Shown here piece after piece: positions 17,016 through 25,733 of a DNA stretch of 36,782 bases. The stretch spans positions 1 through 36,782 of the forward strand of contig JACCXF010000208.1 of the NCBI GenBank assembly GCA_013697295.1, in the 5' to 3' direction. Position 1 is the first letter of the stretch. Every line of letters starts with the position of its first letter. The translations under genes were made by a program, and so were the position numbers. The DNA is from Actinomycetota bacterium (lineage in GTDB: Bacteria; Actinomycetota; CADDZG01; WHSQ01). Below the pieces are notes generated by a model that worked only from the letters and a program-made list of their open reading frames with translations, was not told the DNA's origin and did no database searches.

Positions 17016-18106
17016 CGGACGCGCAGACCCCGGCGCCACACCCCCCGGATCGTCGTGAGTGATGCCGCGCCGGCCAACGGCTCGGTCGCCACCAGGTCCG
17101 CGTCCCTCCCGGGTGCTATCGCACCGGTCCGCTCGAGCTTCAGATACTCGGCCGAAGAGGACGTGGCCGATCGGATGATGTCCATGAGACTCATGCCGGC
17201 GGCATGCAAAGCGTCGATCTCGCGCCGGTCGATCCCCGGTTTCGGACCTTCGTTGCCGAGATCGGTCCCGTACACGATCCGGCCCCCGGCGACGAGGAAC
17301 CGGGCTGTGTTCTCGATCGCGACGCTGAGGTCGTCGACGCGTACGGCCAGCGTCGGCACGATCGTTACATCCTGCTCGACGAGCCGGGAGATGACCTCAT
17401 CCGGGATGACCTCGTTGCTCATGAGCATGTGTGCGAGCTCGTCGACCCCCGCGTCGAGAGCCTTTAGAAGTTCATCCAGTCCATGGATGTGTCCGGTAAC
17501 GCGAGCGCCGCGATCGTGCGCCGCAGTGACGATGGCCGAGAGTTCGGCTGCGCCGAGCGTGGGGCCGGCGGGCGGATTGAGCGCGATCTTCACGATGCTC
17601 GCACCCTGTACGAGCTGGCGATCCACGGCCTTGGGCGCATCGAGGGGTGACGCGACCTCGTAGCCGGTTCCCGGCGGTGCCCAGGCCGCCCGCGTGGGAT
17701 AGCCGCCCGGGGTCGTGAGCATCTGTCCGGCCGCGATGATGCTGGGCCCCTCGAAGTCCGCCGCTGTCGATCGATCGACCAGAGGCCAGATCTCGTCGGG
17801 GGGCCAGGCAAGATCGCGGACGGTCGTAACCCCGCCCCATAGAACGTCCCGTGGGGAGACGAACCCGATGTGGACATGAGCGTCGATGAAGCCCGGGATG
17901 AGCGTCGCCCCCGCGACCTCGACCTCGGGCCCGTCGGACGCGACGGTCGAGGAGGGGCCCGCGTCAGCGATCCGGCCATCGCGAACGACGACCGACGCAT
18001 CCTCGATCGGGGTCAAGCCGGTTCCGAGCAGCGCGCTTGCGACGCGGATCGTGTAGGTCGTGGCGGTCACGGAGCCAAGGCTCCCCGTTGCGGGCTTCGC
18101 GCGCAA
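17012..18106 (-). CDS. Amidohydrolase family protein (start probably the internal GTG of VTATTYTIRVASALLGTG)
   Basis: TLIPGFIDAHVHIGFVSPRDVLWGGVTTVRDL, KIALNPPAG, HIHGLDELLKALDAGVDELAHMLM, YGTDLGNEG, GAIAPGRDADLVATE. Confidence 0.9.
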   Translation of the reverse strand: MRAKPATGSLGSVTATTYTIRVASALLGTGLTPIEDASVVVRDGRIADAGPSSTVASDGPEVEVAGATLIPGFIDAHVHIGFVSPRDVLWGGVTTVRDLAWPPDEIWPLVDRSTAADFEGPSIIAAGQMLTTPGGYPTRAAWAPPGTGYEVASPLDAPKAVDRQLVQGASIVKIALNPPAGPTLGAAELSAIVTAAHDRGARVTGHIHGLDELLKALDAGVDELAHMLMSNEVIPDEVISRLVEQDVTIVPTLAVRVDDLSVAIENTARFLVAGGRIVYGTDLGNEGPKPGIDRREIDALHAAGMSLMDIIRSATSSSAEYLKLERTGAIAPGRDADLVATEPLAGAASLTTIRGVWRRGLRVR

Positions 18107-18133
18107 GCGCGGTGGTTGGGGTAGAACTCGTAC

Positions 18134-20047
18134 ATGAGGGCAGTCCCCACGCGCTCCACCGTCGCTACATTCGCCGCGCTTGCGCGCGGGGCCCTGGGTC
18201 CGAGCTATTCGCCCGAGGTCCCACAGCGGATGCTCGCGATGCTCGGCCAGGTCGCCTCGGAGGCGGAGGCGAACCAGCTGGTGGGGGCTCTACGGGTTGC
18301 CGATTCGCGTGCCGGCGCCCTGGTGATGACCGGCCGGCCCGTCCCGGTGTCCTGGCTCGGAGAGCGGGACGCAGAGGCCGTCATCTCTGCCTGGCGCACG
18401 AGTCCCATTCCCCAGCAGAGGCAATTGGTGGATTCCGTGCTCGCTCTTGCGCTGGCGTCCGCTTACGGCCACCCGGGCCCGGAGTGGGACCGGATGGGTT
18501 ACCCGGGCCCGATGAACGCTGCGGCGTCGGGATCCGCACGTCTCGAGCCGCTCGATATCCGCGGTGAGTCCCAGCTCGATTGCGATGTGATCGTCGTGGG
18601 TTCAGGGGCCGGGGGTGGCTGTGTGGCAGCCGAGTTGGCGGGCGCGGGCTTCGACGTGATCGTGGTCGAGAGGGGCGGCTACTTCCACGAACGCGACTTC
18701 CACCACCTCGAAGGCGATGCCTTGCGCGACCTCTATCTGTACGGAGCCACACTCGCAACCGTTGGGGGCGCGGTCAGGATCCTGGCCGGTTCGGCCCTGG
18801 GCGGCGGGACGCTGGTCAATTACTCGACGTCGTTCAAGACTCCGGATCACGTCCTCCGGGAGTGGTCCGCACTGTCGGGCATCGAGGCCTTCGCCTCGGG
18901 CGAGTTCGAGCAGTCGCTGGATGCGGCGGCTGAACGACTGGGCGTCAACACGGACTCGAGCGCGGCGGGGCGGCGCGATGAGGTGATGGAGGAGGGCCTG
19001 AAGAAGCTCGGGTGGCACGTAGACCTGCTCCCTCGCGCGGTGCGCGGCTGCGCTCAGGACGAACAGTGTGGCTACTGCGGTTTCGGATGTCGCCTGGGTG
19101 CGAAGCAGTCATCGATGCGCACCTACTTGGAGGATGCAGCAGGAGCAGGCGCGCGCATCGTCGTTGGTGCTCATGCCCGCAAGGTGCGCATCGCCGACGG
19201 TCGAGCCTGCGGCCTCGAGTTGGATGTCGAGGGTCGAGCCTTCAAGGTCGCGGCGGGCGCGGTTGTGGTTGCGGCAGGCGCGATAGAAACGCCGGCTCTT
19301 CTCCTTCGCTCCGGACTGGGCGGCGAGGTGGGAAGGCACCTGCGGCTGCACCCGGGCACGGGTGTCCTCGGGCTGTTCGAGGACGAGGTCAGACCGTGGG
19401 AGGGCACGCTTCAAGCTCGTTACTCGAGCGAGTTCCGGCATTGGGATGACAACTACGGGCCCATCCTCGAAACCGTCCCCGTTCACCCCGGGGCGGCGGC
19501 AGCCGCGTTCCCCTGGGTGTCGGCGGAGCACCATCGCCGCTTCATGGGTGAGTACGGGCGGGTGGGGCTGGTAGCGGTGCTCCCGCGCGACCGGAGCTCC
19601 GGCCGACTCCGGATAGGACGTGACGGCAACCCCCGCGTGCACTACAAGCTCGCGGCCGACGATGAGCGACGTGTTGGGCGGGGGGTGATCAACGCCGCCC
19701 GTGTGATGGAGGCGGCGGGGGCGTACGAGGTCTGCTCCCTCCACGATGGATATCTCGGGTACCGGCCCGATGAGCCGGGGGGTCACGACCGGTGGGCGGC
19801 CGCGACCGAGTCGGCGGGCTACGCGAGGAAGGCCACCCTCGTCTCGTATCACCAGATGGGTTCCTGTCGGATGGGTGTCGATCGCGCGTCGTCCGCGGTT
19901 GACGCATCGAACGAGTCGCATGAAGTCAAGTCGTTGTTCGTCGCCGATTCATCGTGTTTTCCAACTGCTTCAGGTGTCAATCCGATGCTGACGGTCTACG
20001 GCATCGCGCATCGCGCCGCGCAGAAGATCACCGAACGCCTCGGCTGA
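18134..20047 (+). CDS. GMC-family oxidoreductase (FAD; long-chain alcohol oxidase-like)
   Basis: DVIVVGSGAGGGCVAAELAGAGFDVIVVERGGYF, GSALGGGTLVNYSTSFKTPDHVLREW, CAQDEQCGYCGFGCRLGAKQSSMRTYL, AGAIETPALLLRSGLG, SYHQMGSCRMG, FVADSSCFPTASGVNPMLTVYGIAHRAA. Confidence 0.92.
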   Translation: MRAVPTRSTVATFAALARGALGPSYSPEVPQRMLAMLGQVASEAEANQLVGALRVADSRAGALVMTGRPVPVSWLGERDAEAVISAWRTSPIPQQRQLVDSVLALALASAYGHPGPEWDRMGYPGPMNAAASGSARLEPLDIRGESQLDCDVIVVGSGAGGGCVAAELAGAGFDVIVVERGGYFHERDFHHLEGDALRDLYLYGATLATVGGAVRILAGSALGGGTLVNYSTSFKTPDHVLREWSALSGIEAFASGEFEQSLDAAAERLGVNTDSSAAGRRDEVMEEGLKKLGWHVDLLPRAVRGCAQDEQCGYCGFGCRLGAKQSSMRTYLEDAAGAGARIVVGAHARKVRIADGRACGLELDVEGRAFKVAAGAVVVAAGAIETPALLLRSGLGGEVGRHLRLHPGTGVLGLFEDEVRPWEGTLQARYSSEFRHWDDNYGPILETVPVHPGAAAAAFPWVSAEHHRRFMGEYGRVGLVAVLPRDRSSGRLRIGRDGNPRVHYKLAADDERRVGRGVINAARVMEAAGAYEVCSLHDGYLGYRPDEPGGHDRWAAATESAGYARKATLVSYHQMGSCRMGVDRASSAVDASNESHEVKSLFVADSSCFPTASGVNPMLTVYGIAHRAAQKITERLG

Positions 20048-20049
20048 TC

Positions 20050-20805
20050 TTGAAGGGCTTCGTGGCGCGGTTCCTTCTGACCTTGATCGCGGCAACCGTC
20101 GCGCTCGTTGCGATGGTCGGGATCGAGATCGTCCTGGCGCTGAAGAGGGAGTACCTCGCTACCGAGCCCGCGCTCGAGATCGGTGGAACGTTCGGGTCCG
20201 CGTCGGACCCGCCGCTGACCTTCGCCGTCCTGGGGGACTCGACGGCCGCGGGGGTGGGAGTGAGTCGGGCGGAGCACGCTTACGCGACGCTCCTTGCGGA
20301 ACGCCTGGCCGCCGAGGGGCGCCACGTTCGTCTGCTCGCGTTCGGCATCTCTGGGGCTCGCATCGGCGACGTGCTGCGCGAGCAGGTGCCCGAGGCGATC
20401 GAGGCGGAGCCGGATCTCGTGTTCGTGGGGATCAGCGCCAACGACGTTATACACTTCACTTCTCTGGACGACGTTAGGGCCGACTCCTCGGACATGGTCG
20501 AGCGTTTACGTACAACGGGTGCAACGGTCGTGGTAGCCGGAGCCCCCGACATGCGCGCAGCGGCGTGGCACGAGCCGCTCCGATCCCTCGCCGGCTGGCG
20601 AGGTCGCTCCGTTGCGGCGGCGGTGGAGGAAGGCGCTCGAGCGGCGGGAGCGACGACCGTTCCCCTCGCCGAGAGGACCGGGCCCTTCTTCGCTCGGGAT
20701 CCAGAAGAGGCCTACGGATGCGATGACTTCCATCCCGGCGCGGGCGGATACCGAGCGTGGGCCGATGCCATCTATCCCGAGCTGGAAAAAGCGCTGGCGC
20801 GCTGA
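20050..20805 (+). CDS. SGNH/GDSL hydrolase with N-terminal membrane anchor (TTG start inferred)
   Basis: FAVLGDSTAAGVGVSRAEHAYATLLAERL, VFVGISANDVIHFTS, CDDFHPGAGGYRAWADAI. Confidence 0.85.
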   Translation: MKGFVARFLLTLIAATVALVAMVGIEIVLALKREYLATEPALEIGGTFGSASDPPLTFAVLGDSTAAGVGVSRAEHAYATLLAERLAAEGRHVRLLAFGISGARIGDVLREQVPEAIEAEPDLVFVGISANDVIHFTSLDDVRADSSDMVERLRTTGATVVVAGAPDMRAAAWHEPLRSLAGWRGRSVAAAVEEGARAAGATTVPLAERTGPFFARDPEEAYGCDDFHPGAGGYRAWADAIYPELEKALAR

Positions 20806-20846
20806 CACCGCTATCTCATGTCGCCCGGTGCTGGGGCAGACATGGG

Positions 20847-20852
20847 TACCCT
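20847..20852 (+). promoter_or_regulatory. -10-like TACCCT, 6 nt before ATG of the unknown protein (leaderless-type)
   Basis: TACCCT-CGTGCG-ATG. Confidence 0.5.
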
Positions 20853-20858
20853 CGTGCG

Positions 20859-21860
20859 ATGGCAATGAGCCTGGACGATCTCATCGAGGCAGCGGACCTG
20901 AACGGTTTGCTGCGCGCGGTCGATGGGCTCTGTGAGCGAAAAGCCTGGGAAGACCTCGTTGAGCTGGCGGATCGCTGCGAAGAAGCGCTCGAGCGAGGGA
21001 AGCAGCTGTGGCCGATCGCCATGCACATCGACTACAGGCTCGCCCTGGAAGCGCCCGGGGATTACGCGGCGGGCGTCGTCCATCCCGAGTTGAGCCGGTT
21101 CTCGCTTGGTCCTCTCACGGAAGTGGCCGCGTCGACGCATACATGGGCCGAACTCGCTCCCCACCTCGAGACTCCCCAGGCCGCGGCCTACGTGGCGCAG
21201 GAACGGGTCCTGCGCGGCGACCGGCTCGACGGTGACAACCGCGCCCATCCCGAGGTGCTCGACCTTCCGTTGCACCTCGAGCCGTGGGAGCCCACCTATG
21301 CGCTGGCCACCTTCCGGGCCGACCACGTCGAAGTGGCGGAGCCGTGGGATCCGCGTGCGCCTATGGAGGAGCAGACTCCACAAGAGGGTCAGCTCATCGA
21401 CGATCAGGAGCTCGAAAGCACCCTTCTCGATCTGGTCGCGCCCTGGACCGCCGAGTCCAACGGGGCTGCGCGCGTCGCTATCACCGAGGGGGAGGCGCCC
21501 GGCGCCATCTCCCATCTCGCGTACGACTCGATCCGCATCGGTCCACTCGAGACCGCCGAGGCGATCCAGCGGATGGCCTGGGCGGCTGCGAGCGGCGGAG
21601 CGCACGGGCGACGGCGCGGGGCCGCTCTAGGGCGCTTCATGTCGTGGTACGGAGCCGCGCTGATGAACGGGCTCGCGTGGCCCGTCGAGCCCGAGGCTCT
21701 GGGGAACGCCCTGGGTTCCCTTCGCTGGTTCAGGTGGGACGAGGGCACGGCCGAGAAGGGATGGGTCCTTCGCATCGCGGTCGAGCACCCGGAAGATGGC
21801 TGGGCCGCCGCCATCGCGGCGACGGACCTTCTGGAGGAGGACGACGAGGAGGAGGGGTAG
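20859..21860 (+). CDS. Protein of unknown function
   Basis: 333 aa acidic protein MAMSLDDLIEAADLNGLLRAVDGLCERKAWEDLVELADRCEEALERGKQLWPIAMHIDYRLALEAPG...; ATG exactly 6 nt after TACCCT. Confidence 0.8.
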   Translation: MAMSLDDLIEAADLNGLLRAVDGLCERKAWEDLVELADRCEEALERGKQLWPIAMHIDYRLALEAPGDYAAGVVHPELSRFSLGPLTEVAASTHTWAELAPHLETPQAAAYVAQERVLRGDRLDGDNRAHPEVLDLPLHLEPWEPTYALATFRADHVEVAEPWDPRAPMEEQTPQEGQLIDDQELESTLLDLVAPWTAESNGAARVAITEGEAPGAISHLAYDSIRIGPLETAEAIQRMAWAAASGGAHGRRRGAALGRFMSWYGAALMNGLAWPVEPEALGNALGSLRWFRWDEGTAEKGWVLRIAVEHPEDGWAAAIAATDLLEEDDEEEG

Positions 21861-21864
21861 GGCG

Positions 21865-22581
21865 CTATCCGCCCAGGGTCCCTCCCGGGTCCAGGTCCAC
21901 GACCTCGAGCCCGTCGACATCGCCGGCCTCCCGACGAAGGTCTTCGGGGGTCCCGACCAGCACCGGGAAGGTTCCGAAGTGCATCGGGACCACCGTCTTG
22001 ACGTCGAGCAACCTGACGGCCTCCGCCGCGGAGCGCGGGCCCATCGTGTAGTGGTCGCCGATCGGCAACAGGGCGATGTCGGGTTCGAGCAAGCGGCCGA
22101 TGAGCTCCATGTCGCTGAAGACCGCCGTGTCCCCGGAGTGATAGAGCTTGAAGCCGTCGGCGAGCTCGATCACGAAACCCGCCGCTTCGCCGCCGTACAG
22201 GATCTGATCTCCATCGGTGATCCCGCACGAGTGCACTGCGTGCACCATGTGGGCCTTCACGCCGGCGACTTCGACCGTCCCTCCCTTATTCATATCGATG
22301 GTCTTCTCGACCCCCTTCGATCCGAGCCACGTCGCGGTCTCGACGATCGCAATCACCTCGGGGGAGGTCGCCTTGGCTATCTGGACCGCGTCGCCGATGT
22401 GGTCGAAGTGAGCGTGAGTGATGAGCATCGCGTCCAACGATCCAAGGTCCTTCAGGTCGTCGGGGCACGCGGGATTGTTCTGCACCCAAGGGTCGATGAG
22501 GATGCGCGCCTCACCGGTATCGAGCAGGAACGTCGCGTGACCGAGCCAGGTGAGTTTCACGCCATCGGGAAGTTGTGCCAT
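21865..22581 (-). CDS. UPF0173-type metal-dependent hydrolase (metallo-beta-lactamase fold)
   Basis: KLTWLGHATFLLDTGEARILIDPW, LITHAHFDHIGDAV, FKLYHSGDTAVFSDM, LLPIGDHYTMGPRSAAEAVRLLDVKTVVPMHFGTFPVL. Strong SD AAGGAGG before ATG at 22581. Confidence 0.94.
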   Translation of the reverse strand: MAQLPDGVKLTWLGHATFLLDTGEARILIDPWVQNNPACPDDLKDLGSLDAMLITHAHFDHIGDAVQIAKATSPEVIAIVETATWLGSKGVEKTIDMNKGGTVEVAGVKAHMVHAVHSCGITDGDQILYGGEAAGFVIELADGFKLYHSGDTAVFSDMELIGRLLEPDIALLPIGDHYTMGPRSAAEAVRLLDVKTVVPMHFGTFPVLVGTPEDLRREAGDVDGLEVVDLDPGGTLGG

Positions 22582-22663
22582 GTGATCCCTCCTTGAGATT
22601 CTTCTAGTGACAAATCGGTTCCGACCGACCACTCTCTAGCATCTCCGTGCGTGTTGGTCCGAG

Positions 22664-23827
22664 CTAGAGGCCCATGGTCTTGGCGATGATGTACCGCTGG
22701 ATCTCGGAGGTCCCCTCGACCAGAGTGAGGATGCGAACCAACCGGTAGATCCGCTCTAGCGGAAGCTCGCGCATCCACCCCATGCCGCCGTGGACCTGGA
22801 TCATCCGGTCGACGACTCGGTTGACCATCTCGGTGGCGTAGACCTTCACGATGGAGGATTCCTGTATGACCGAGTCGCCTCCGTCGTACTTGGCGGCACA
22901 CTCGTACGTCATCAGCTTCGAAGCCTTGATCTCGATCAAGGAATCGACCAGGTGCCCCTGGATGTACTGGTTCTTCCCGATCGGCCGACCGAAAGCCTCG
23001 CGATCCTTTGCGTACTGCAGCCCGAGAGACAAGCAGTAGTCGGCGATGCCATTGCACATCGCTCCGATGGAGAGACGACCCATCGCAAGGAACTGCATCG
23101 CAGCGTAGAAGCCCATCCCGACCGCTTCCGGACCCCCGAGCACCTGCTCCTCGGACACCCTGCAACCTTCGAACACGAGCTCGAACTGGCCCTCTCCCTC
23201 GAGCATCCCGACCTGGCCGCGGCCAACGTTGAACCCAGGGGTATCTCGCTCGACGATGAAAGCCGTGATGCCGCCCTGGGCTTTCTTCCCGCGATCGTTC
23301 GCCGCGAACACCAGCGCGAAGTCCGCGTGTTTCCCGTTCGTGATGAAGTGCTTCGTTCCGTTGAGGATCCAATCGCCGCCGTCTTTCGTGGCGGTCGTCT
23401 TGATGTTCTGCGCGTCCGAGCCCGCGTCCGGTTCCGTCAGCGCGAAGCACATCGACTTCTCCGCCGACACCAGTGGCACGAGATACCTCTTCTTCTGCTC
23501 GTCGGTGGCGGACAGCAATACGCCGGTCGGCCCCTCGGGGCCGTAGGTGGCGAACGCCGCGAGCCTGCACCCGCTCCGCGCGGCGGCCTCGCGCAACAGG
23601 ACCATCCCCAGCTGCGGCAGATCGCTTCCACCGAGATCCTGCGGGAAGTCGGCGGCGTAGAAGCCGAGCTCGGCGGAGCGCCGGCGCACGCGGTCCCGCA
23701 GGTCGATCGGAACCTCGTCCTTCTCTGGGTCTAGTTCCCGCTCCTCGAGGGGACGTAGCTCCCGGTCGATGAAGTCCGTGACGCCGCGCTGGAGCTCGGC
23801 GTACTCGGCGGGGATCTCGAAGTTCAC
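22664..23827 (-). CDS. Acyl-CoA dehydrogenase
   Basis: MCFALTEPDAGSDAQNIKTTATKDGGDWILNGTKHFITNGKHADFALVFA, QFLAMGRLSIGAMCNGIADYCL, QVHGGMGWMRELPLERIYRLVRILTLVEGTSEIQRYIIAKTMGL. GTG start. Confidence 0.96.
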   Translation of the reverse strand: MNFEIPAEYAELQRGVTDFIDRELRPLEERELDPEKDEVPIDLRDRVRRRSAELGFYAADFPQDLGGSDLPQLGMVLLREAAARSGCRLAAFATYGPEGPTGVLLSATDEQKKRYLVPLVSAEKSMCFALTEPDAGSDAQNIKTTATKDGGDWILNGTKHFITNGKHADFALVFAANDRGKKAQGGITAFIVERDTPGFNVGRGQVGMLEGEGQFELVFEGCRVSEEQVLGGPEAVGMGFYAAMQFLAMGRLSIGAMCNGIADYCLSLGLQYAKDREAFGRPIGKNQYIQGHLVDSLIEIKASKLMTYECAAKYDGGDSVIQESSIVKVYATEMVNRVVDRMIQVHGGMGWMRELPLERIYRLVRILTLVEGTSEIQRYIIAKTMGL

Positions 23828-23833
23828 CGGCCA

Positions 23834-23839
23834 AGATTA
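23834..23839 (-). promoter_or_regulatory. -10-like TAATCT, 6 nt before GTG of the acyl-CoA dehydrogenase (leaderless-type)
   Basis: Minus strand TAATCT-TGGCCG-GTG. Confidence 0.55.
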
Positions 23840-23944
23840 AGCGGTTCCTCGGATGGCCGGGCCCCCCGGGAAGTCCAACCCGTGCACCTGCCTCGCGCAG
23901 TCGTGGGCCCGGGCTCGTCCCACATCTTAGGATGCACGGCGACC

Positions 23945-24238
23945 ATGCCCATCGATAGGAAAGCCGTCGATCACGTCGCGCGTCTCGCGCGCCTCGATCT
24001 CACCGAGGACGAGCGCGAGCGCATGAGCGTCGAGCTCGCACAGATCTTGGGACACGCGGAAGCGATCCAGGAGCTCGAGCTGGACGATATCGAGCCGACA
24101 TCGCACGCTCTCCCGTTGCGCAACGTGATGCGCGCAGACGTTGTGCGACCATCGCTCACCCAGGATGAGGCGCTGGCTAACGCACCGCAGGCCGAGGGGG
24201 GACGTTTCCGCGTCCCCAGGATCATCGAGGACGCGTAA
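23945..24238 (+). CDS. gatC: Asp/Glu-tRNA(Asn/Gln) amidotransferase subunit C
   Basis: IDRKAVDHVARLARLDLTEDERERMSVELAQILGHAEAIQELELDDIEPTSHALPLRNVMRADVVRPSL. Confidence 0.95.
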   Translation: MPIDRKAVDHVARLARLDLTEDERERMSVELAQILGHAEAIQELELDDIEPTSHALPLRNVMRADVVRPSLTQDEALANAPQAEGGRFRVPRIIEDA

Positions 24239-25708
24239 ATGGTCGACACGTGGACGCCCGCGGCCGAGCTCGGACATGCCATGGCATCCGGGGATGCGTC
24301 GGCGGAGGAGATCACCACCGCGTTCATCGAGCGCGGTCAAGCCGTTGAAGAGGGGATCCACGCGTACCTTGCACCGACCTTCGAGCGCGCTGTCGACGAG
24401 GCGCGCGCCGCCGACGACCGGCGAACCCGCGGCGAAGCACTGAGCGCGGTCGATGGGATCCCTCTCGCCTTCAAGGACGTGTTCGTCACCAAGGGCGTGC
24501 CGAGCACATCCGGTTCGAGGATCCTCGACGGCTGGGTGCCCCCCTACGACGCCACAGTGGTTGCCCGATGCTCGGAGGCCGGCCTCCCGATGCTCGGAAA
24601 ACTCGATATGGATGAGTTCGCCATGGGGTCCTCCGGAGAGAACTCGGGGTTCGGGGGGGCGCGCAATCCATGGGACGCCGAGCGGGTTCCGGGTGGATCC
24701 AGCTCGGGTCCGGCGGCGCTGGTTGCGGCGGGCGGCGCGCCGTGGGCATGGGGGACCGACACCGGGGGGTCGGTCCGCCAGCCCGCGGCGTTATGCGGGA
24801 TCGTGGGAGTGAAGCCGACCTACGGCCTCGTGTCCCGTTACGGGATGATCGCCTTCGCCTCGAGCCTCGATCAGGCGTCGCCATTCGCGCGCACCGTCGA
24901 AGACGCGGCCATGCTGCTGCAACTGGCCTGCGGCCACGACCCGATGGACTCGACCTCTATCCCCGACGAGGTGCCCGACTTCCTCGATGGGATCGACGCC
25001 GGGATCGAGGGCATGCGCATCGGCGTGGTCAAGGAGTTCCAGGGCGAGGGAGCTCAACCGGGCGTGCGGACGCGCGTCGACGAGGCCTACAAGCGTCTCG
25101 AGAAACTGGGGGCGAAGATCGAGGAGATCTCACTTCCCTCTTTCGAGTACGGGATCTCGGCGTATTACTTGATCGCGCCGGCGGAGGCCTCCGCCAACCT
25201 GGCTCGATACGACGGGGTCCGCTATGGCTACCGGGCGCCCGCCGACGACATCGTCACGATGACATCACACACTCGCGAGGACGGCTTCGGCGACGAGGTG
25301 AAGCGCCGCATCATGCTCGGCACCTACGCGTTGTCGGCTGGGTACTACGACGCGTACTACGGCAAGGCGCTGCGCGTTAGATCGCTGATCATCCGCGACC
25401 TCGAGAAGGCGTACGAGAAGGTCGACCTGATCGCGTGCCCGACCTCGCCCACGACAGCGTTCAAGGTGGGGGAGAGGACCGCGGACCCACTCGCCATGTA
25501 CCTGTCCGACATCTACACGGTGCCGGTGAATCTCGCCGGCAATGCAGGCATCAGTGTCCCGTGCGGCCTGTCGCCCGACGACGGTCTCCCCGTTGGTCTT
25601 CAACTGATCGCGAAAGCGCTGGACGAGCGCACGATGTTTCGAGCCGCTCACGCCTTCGAACGTGACTTCGGTTGGATCTCTTCCGCGGAGGGCAGGCCAC
25701 CTCTTTGA
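24239..25708 (+). CDS. gatA: Asp/Glu-tRNA(Asn/Gln) amidotransferase subunit A
   Basis: GIPLAFKDVFVTKGVPSTSGSRIL, GSSGENSGFGGARNPWDAERVPGGSSSGPAALVAAGGAPWAWGTDTGGSVRQPAALCGIVGVKPTYGLVSRYG. Confidence 0.97.
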   Translation: MVDTWTPAAELGHAMASGDASAEEITTAFIERGQAVEEGIHAYLAPTFERAVDEARAADDRRTRGEALSAVDGIPLAFKDVFVTKGVPSTSGSRILDGWVPPYDATVVARCSEAGLPMLGKLDMDEFAMGSSGENSGFGGARNPWDAERVPGGSSSGPAALVAAGGAPWAWGTDTGGSVRQPAALCGIVGVKPTYGLVSRYGMIAFASSLDQASPFARTVEDAAMLLQLACGHDPMDSTSIPDEVPDFLDGIDAGIEGMRIGVVKEFQGEGAQPGVRTRVDEAYKRLEKLGAKIEEISLPSFEYGISAYYLIAPAEASANLARYDGVRYGYRAPADDIVTMTSHTREDGFGDEVKRRIMLGTYALSAGYYDAYYGKALRVRSLIIRDLEKAYEKVDLIACPTSPTTAFKVGERTADPLAMYLSDIYTVPVNLAGNAGISVPCGLSPDDGLPVGLQLIAKALDERTMFRAAHAFERDFGWISSAEGRPPL

Positions 25709-25733
25709 GCGATCCTCGGATGGGGGGCCGGCC

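Noticed and set aside
22557-23834. 425-aa minus-strand ORF
   Set aside because: Same strand but out of frame with the clear acyl-CoA dehydrogenase; R/G-rich shadow translation.
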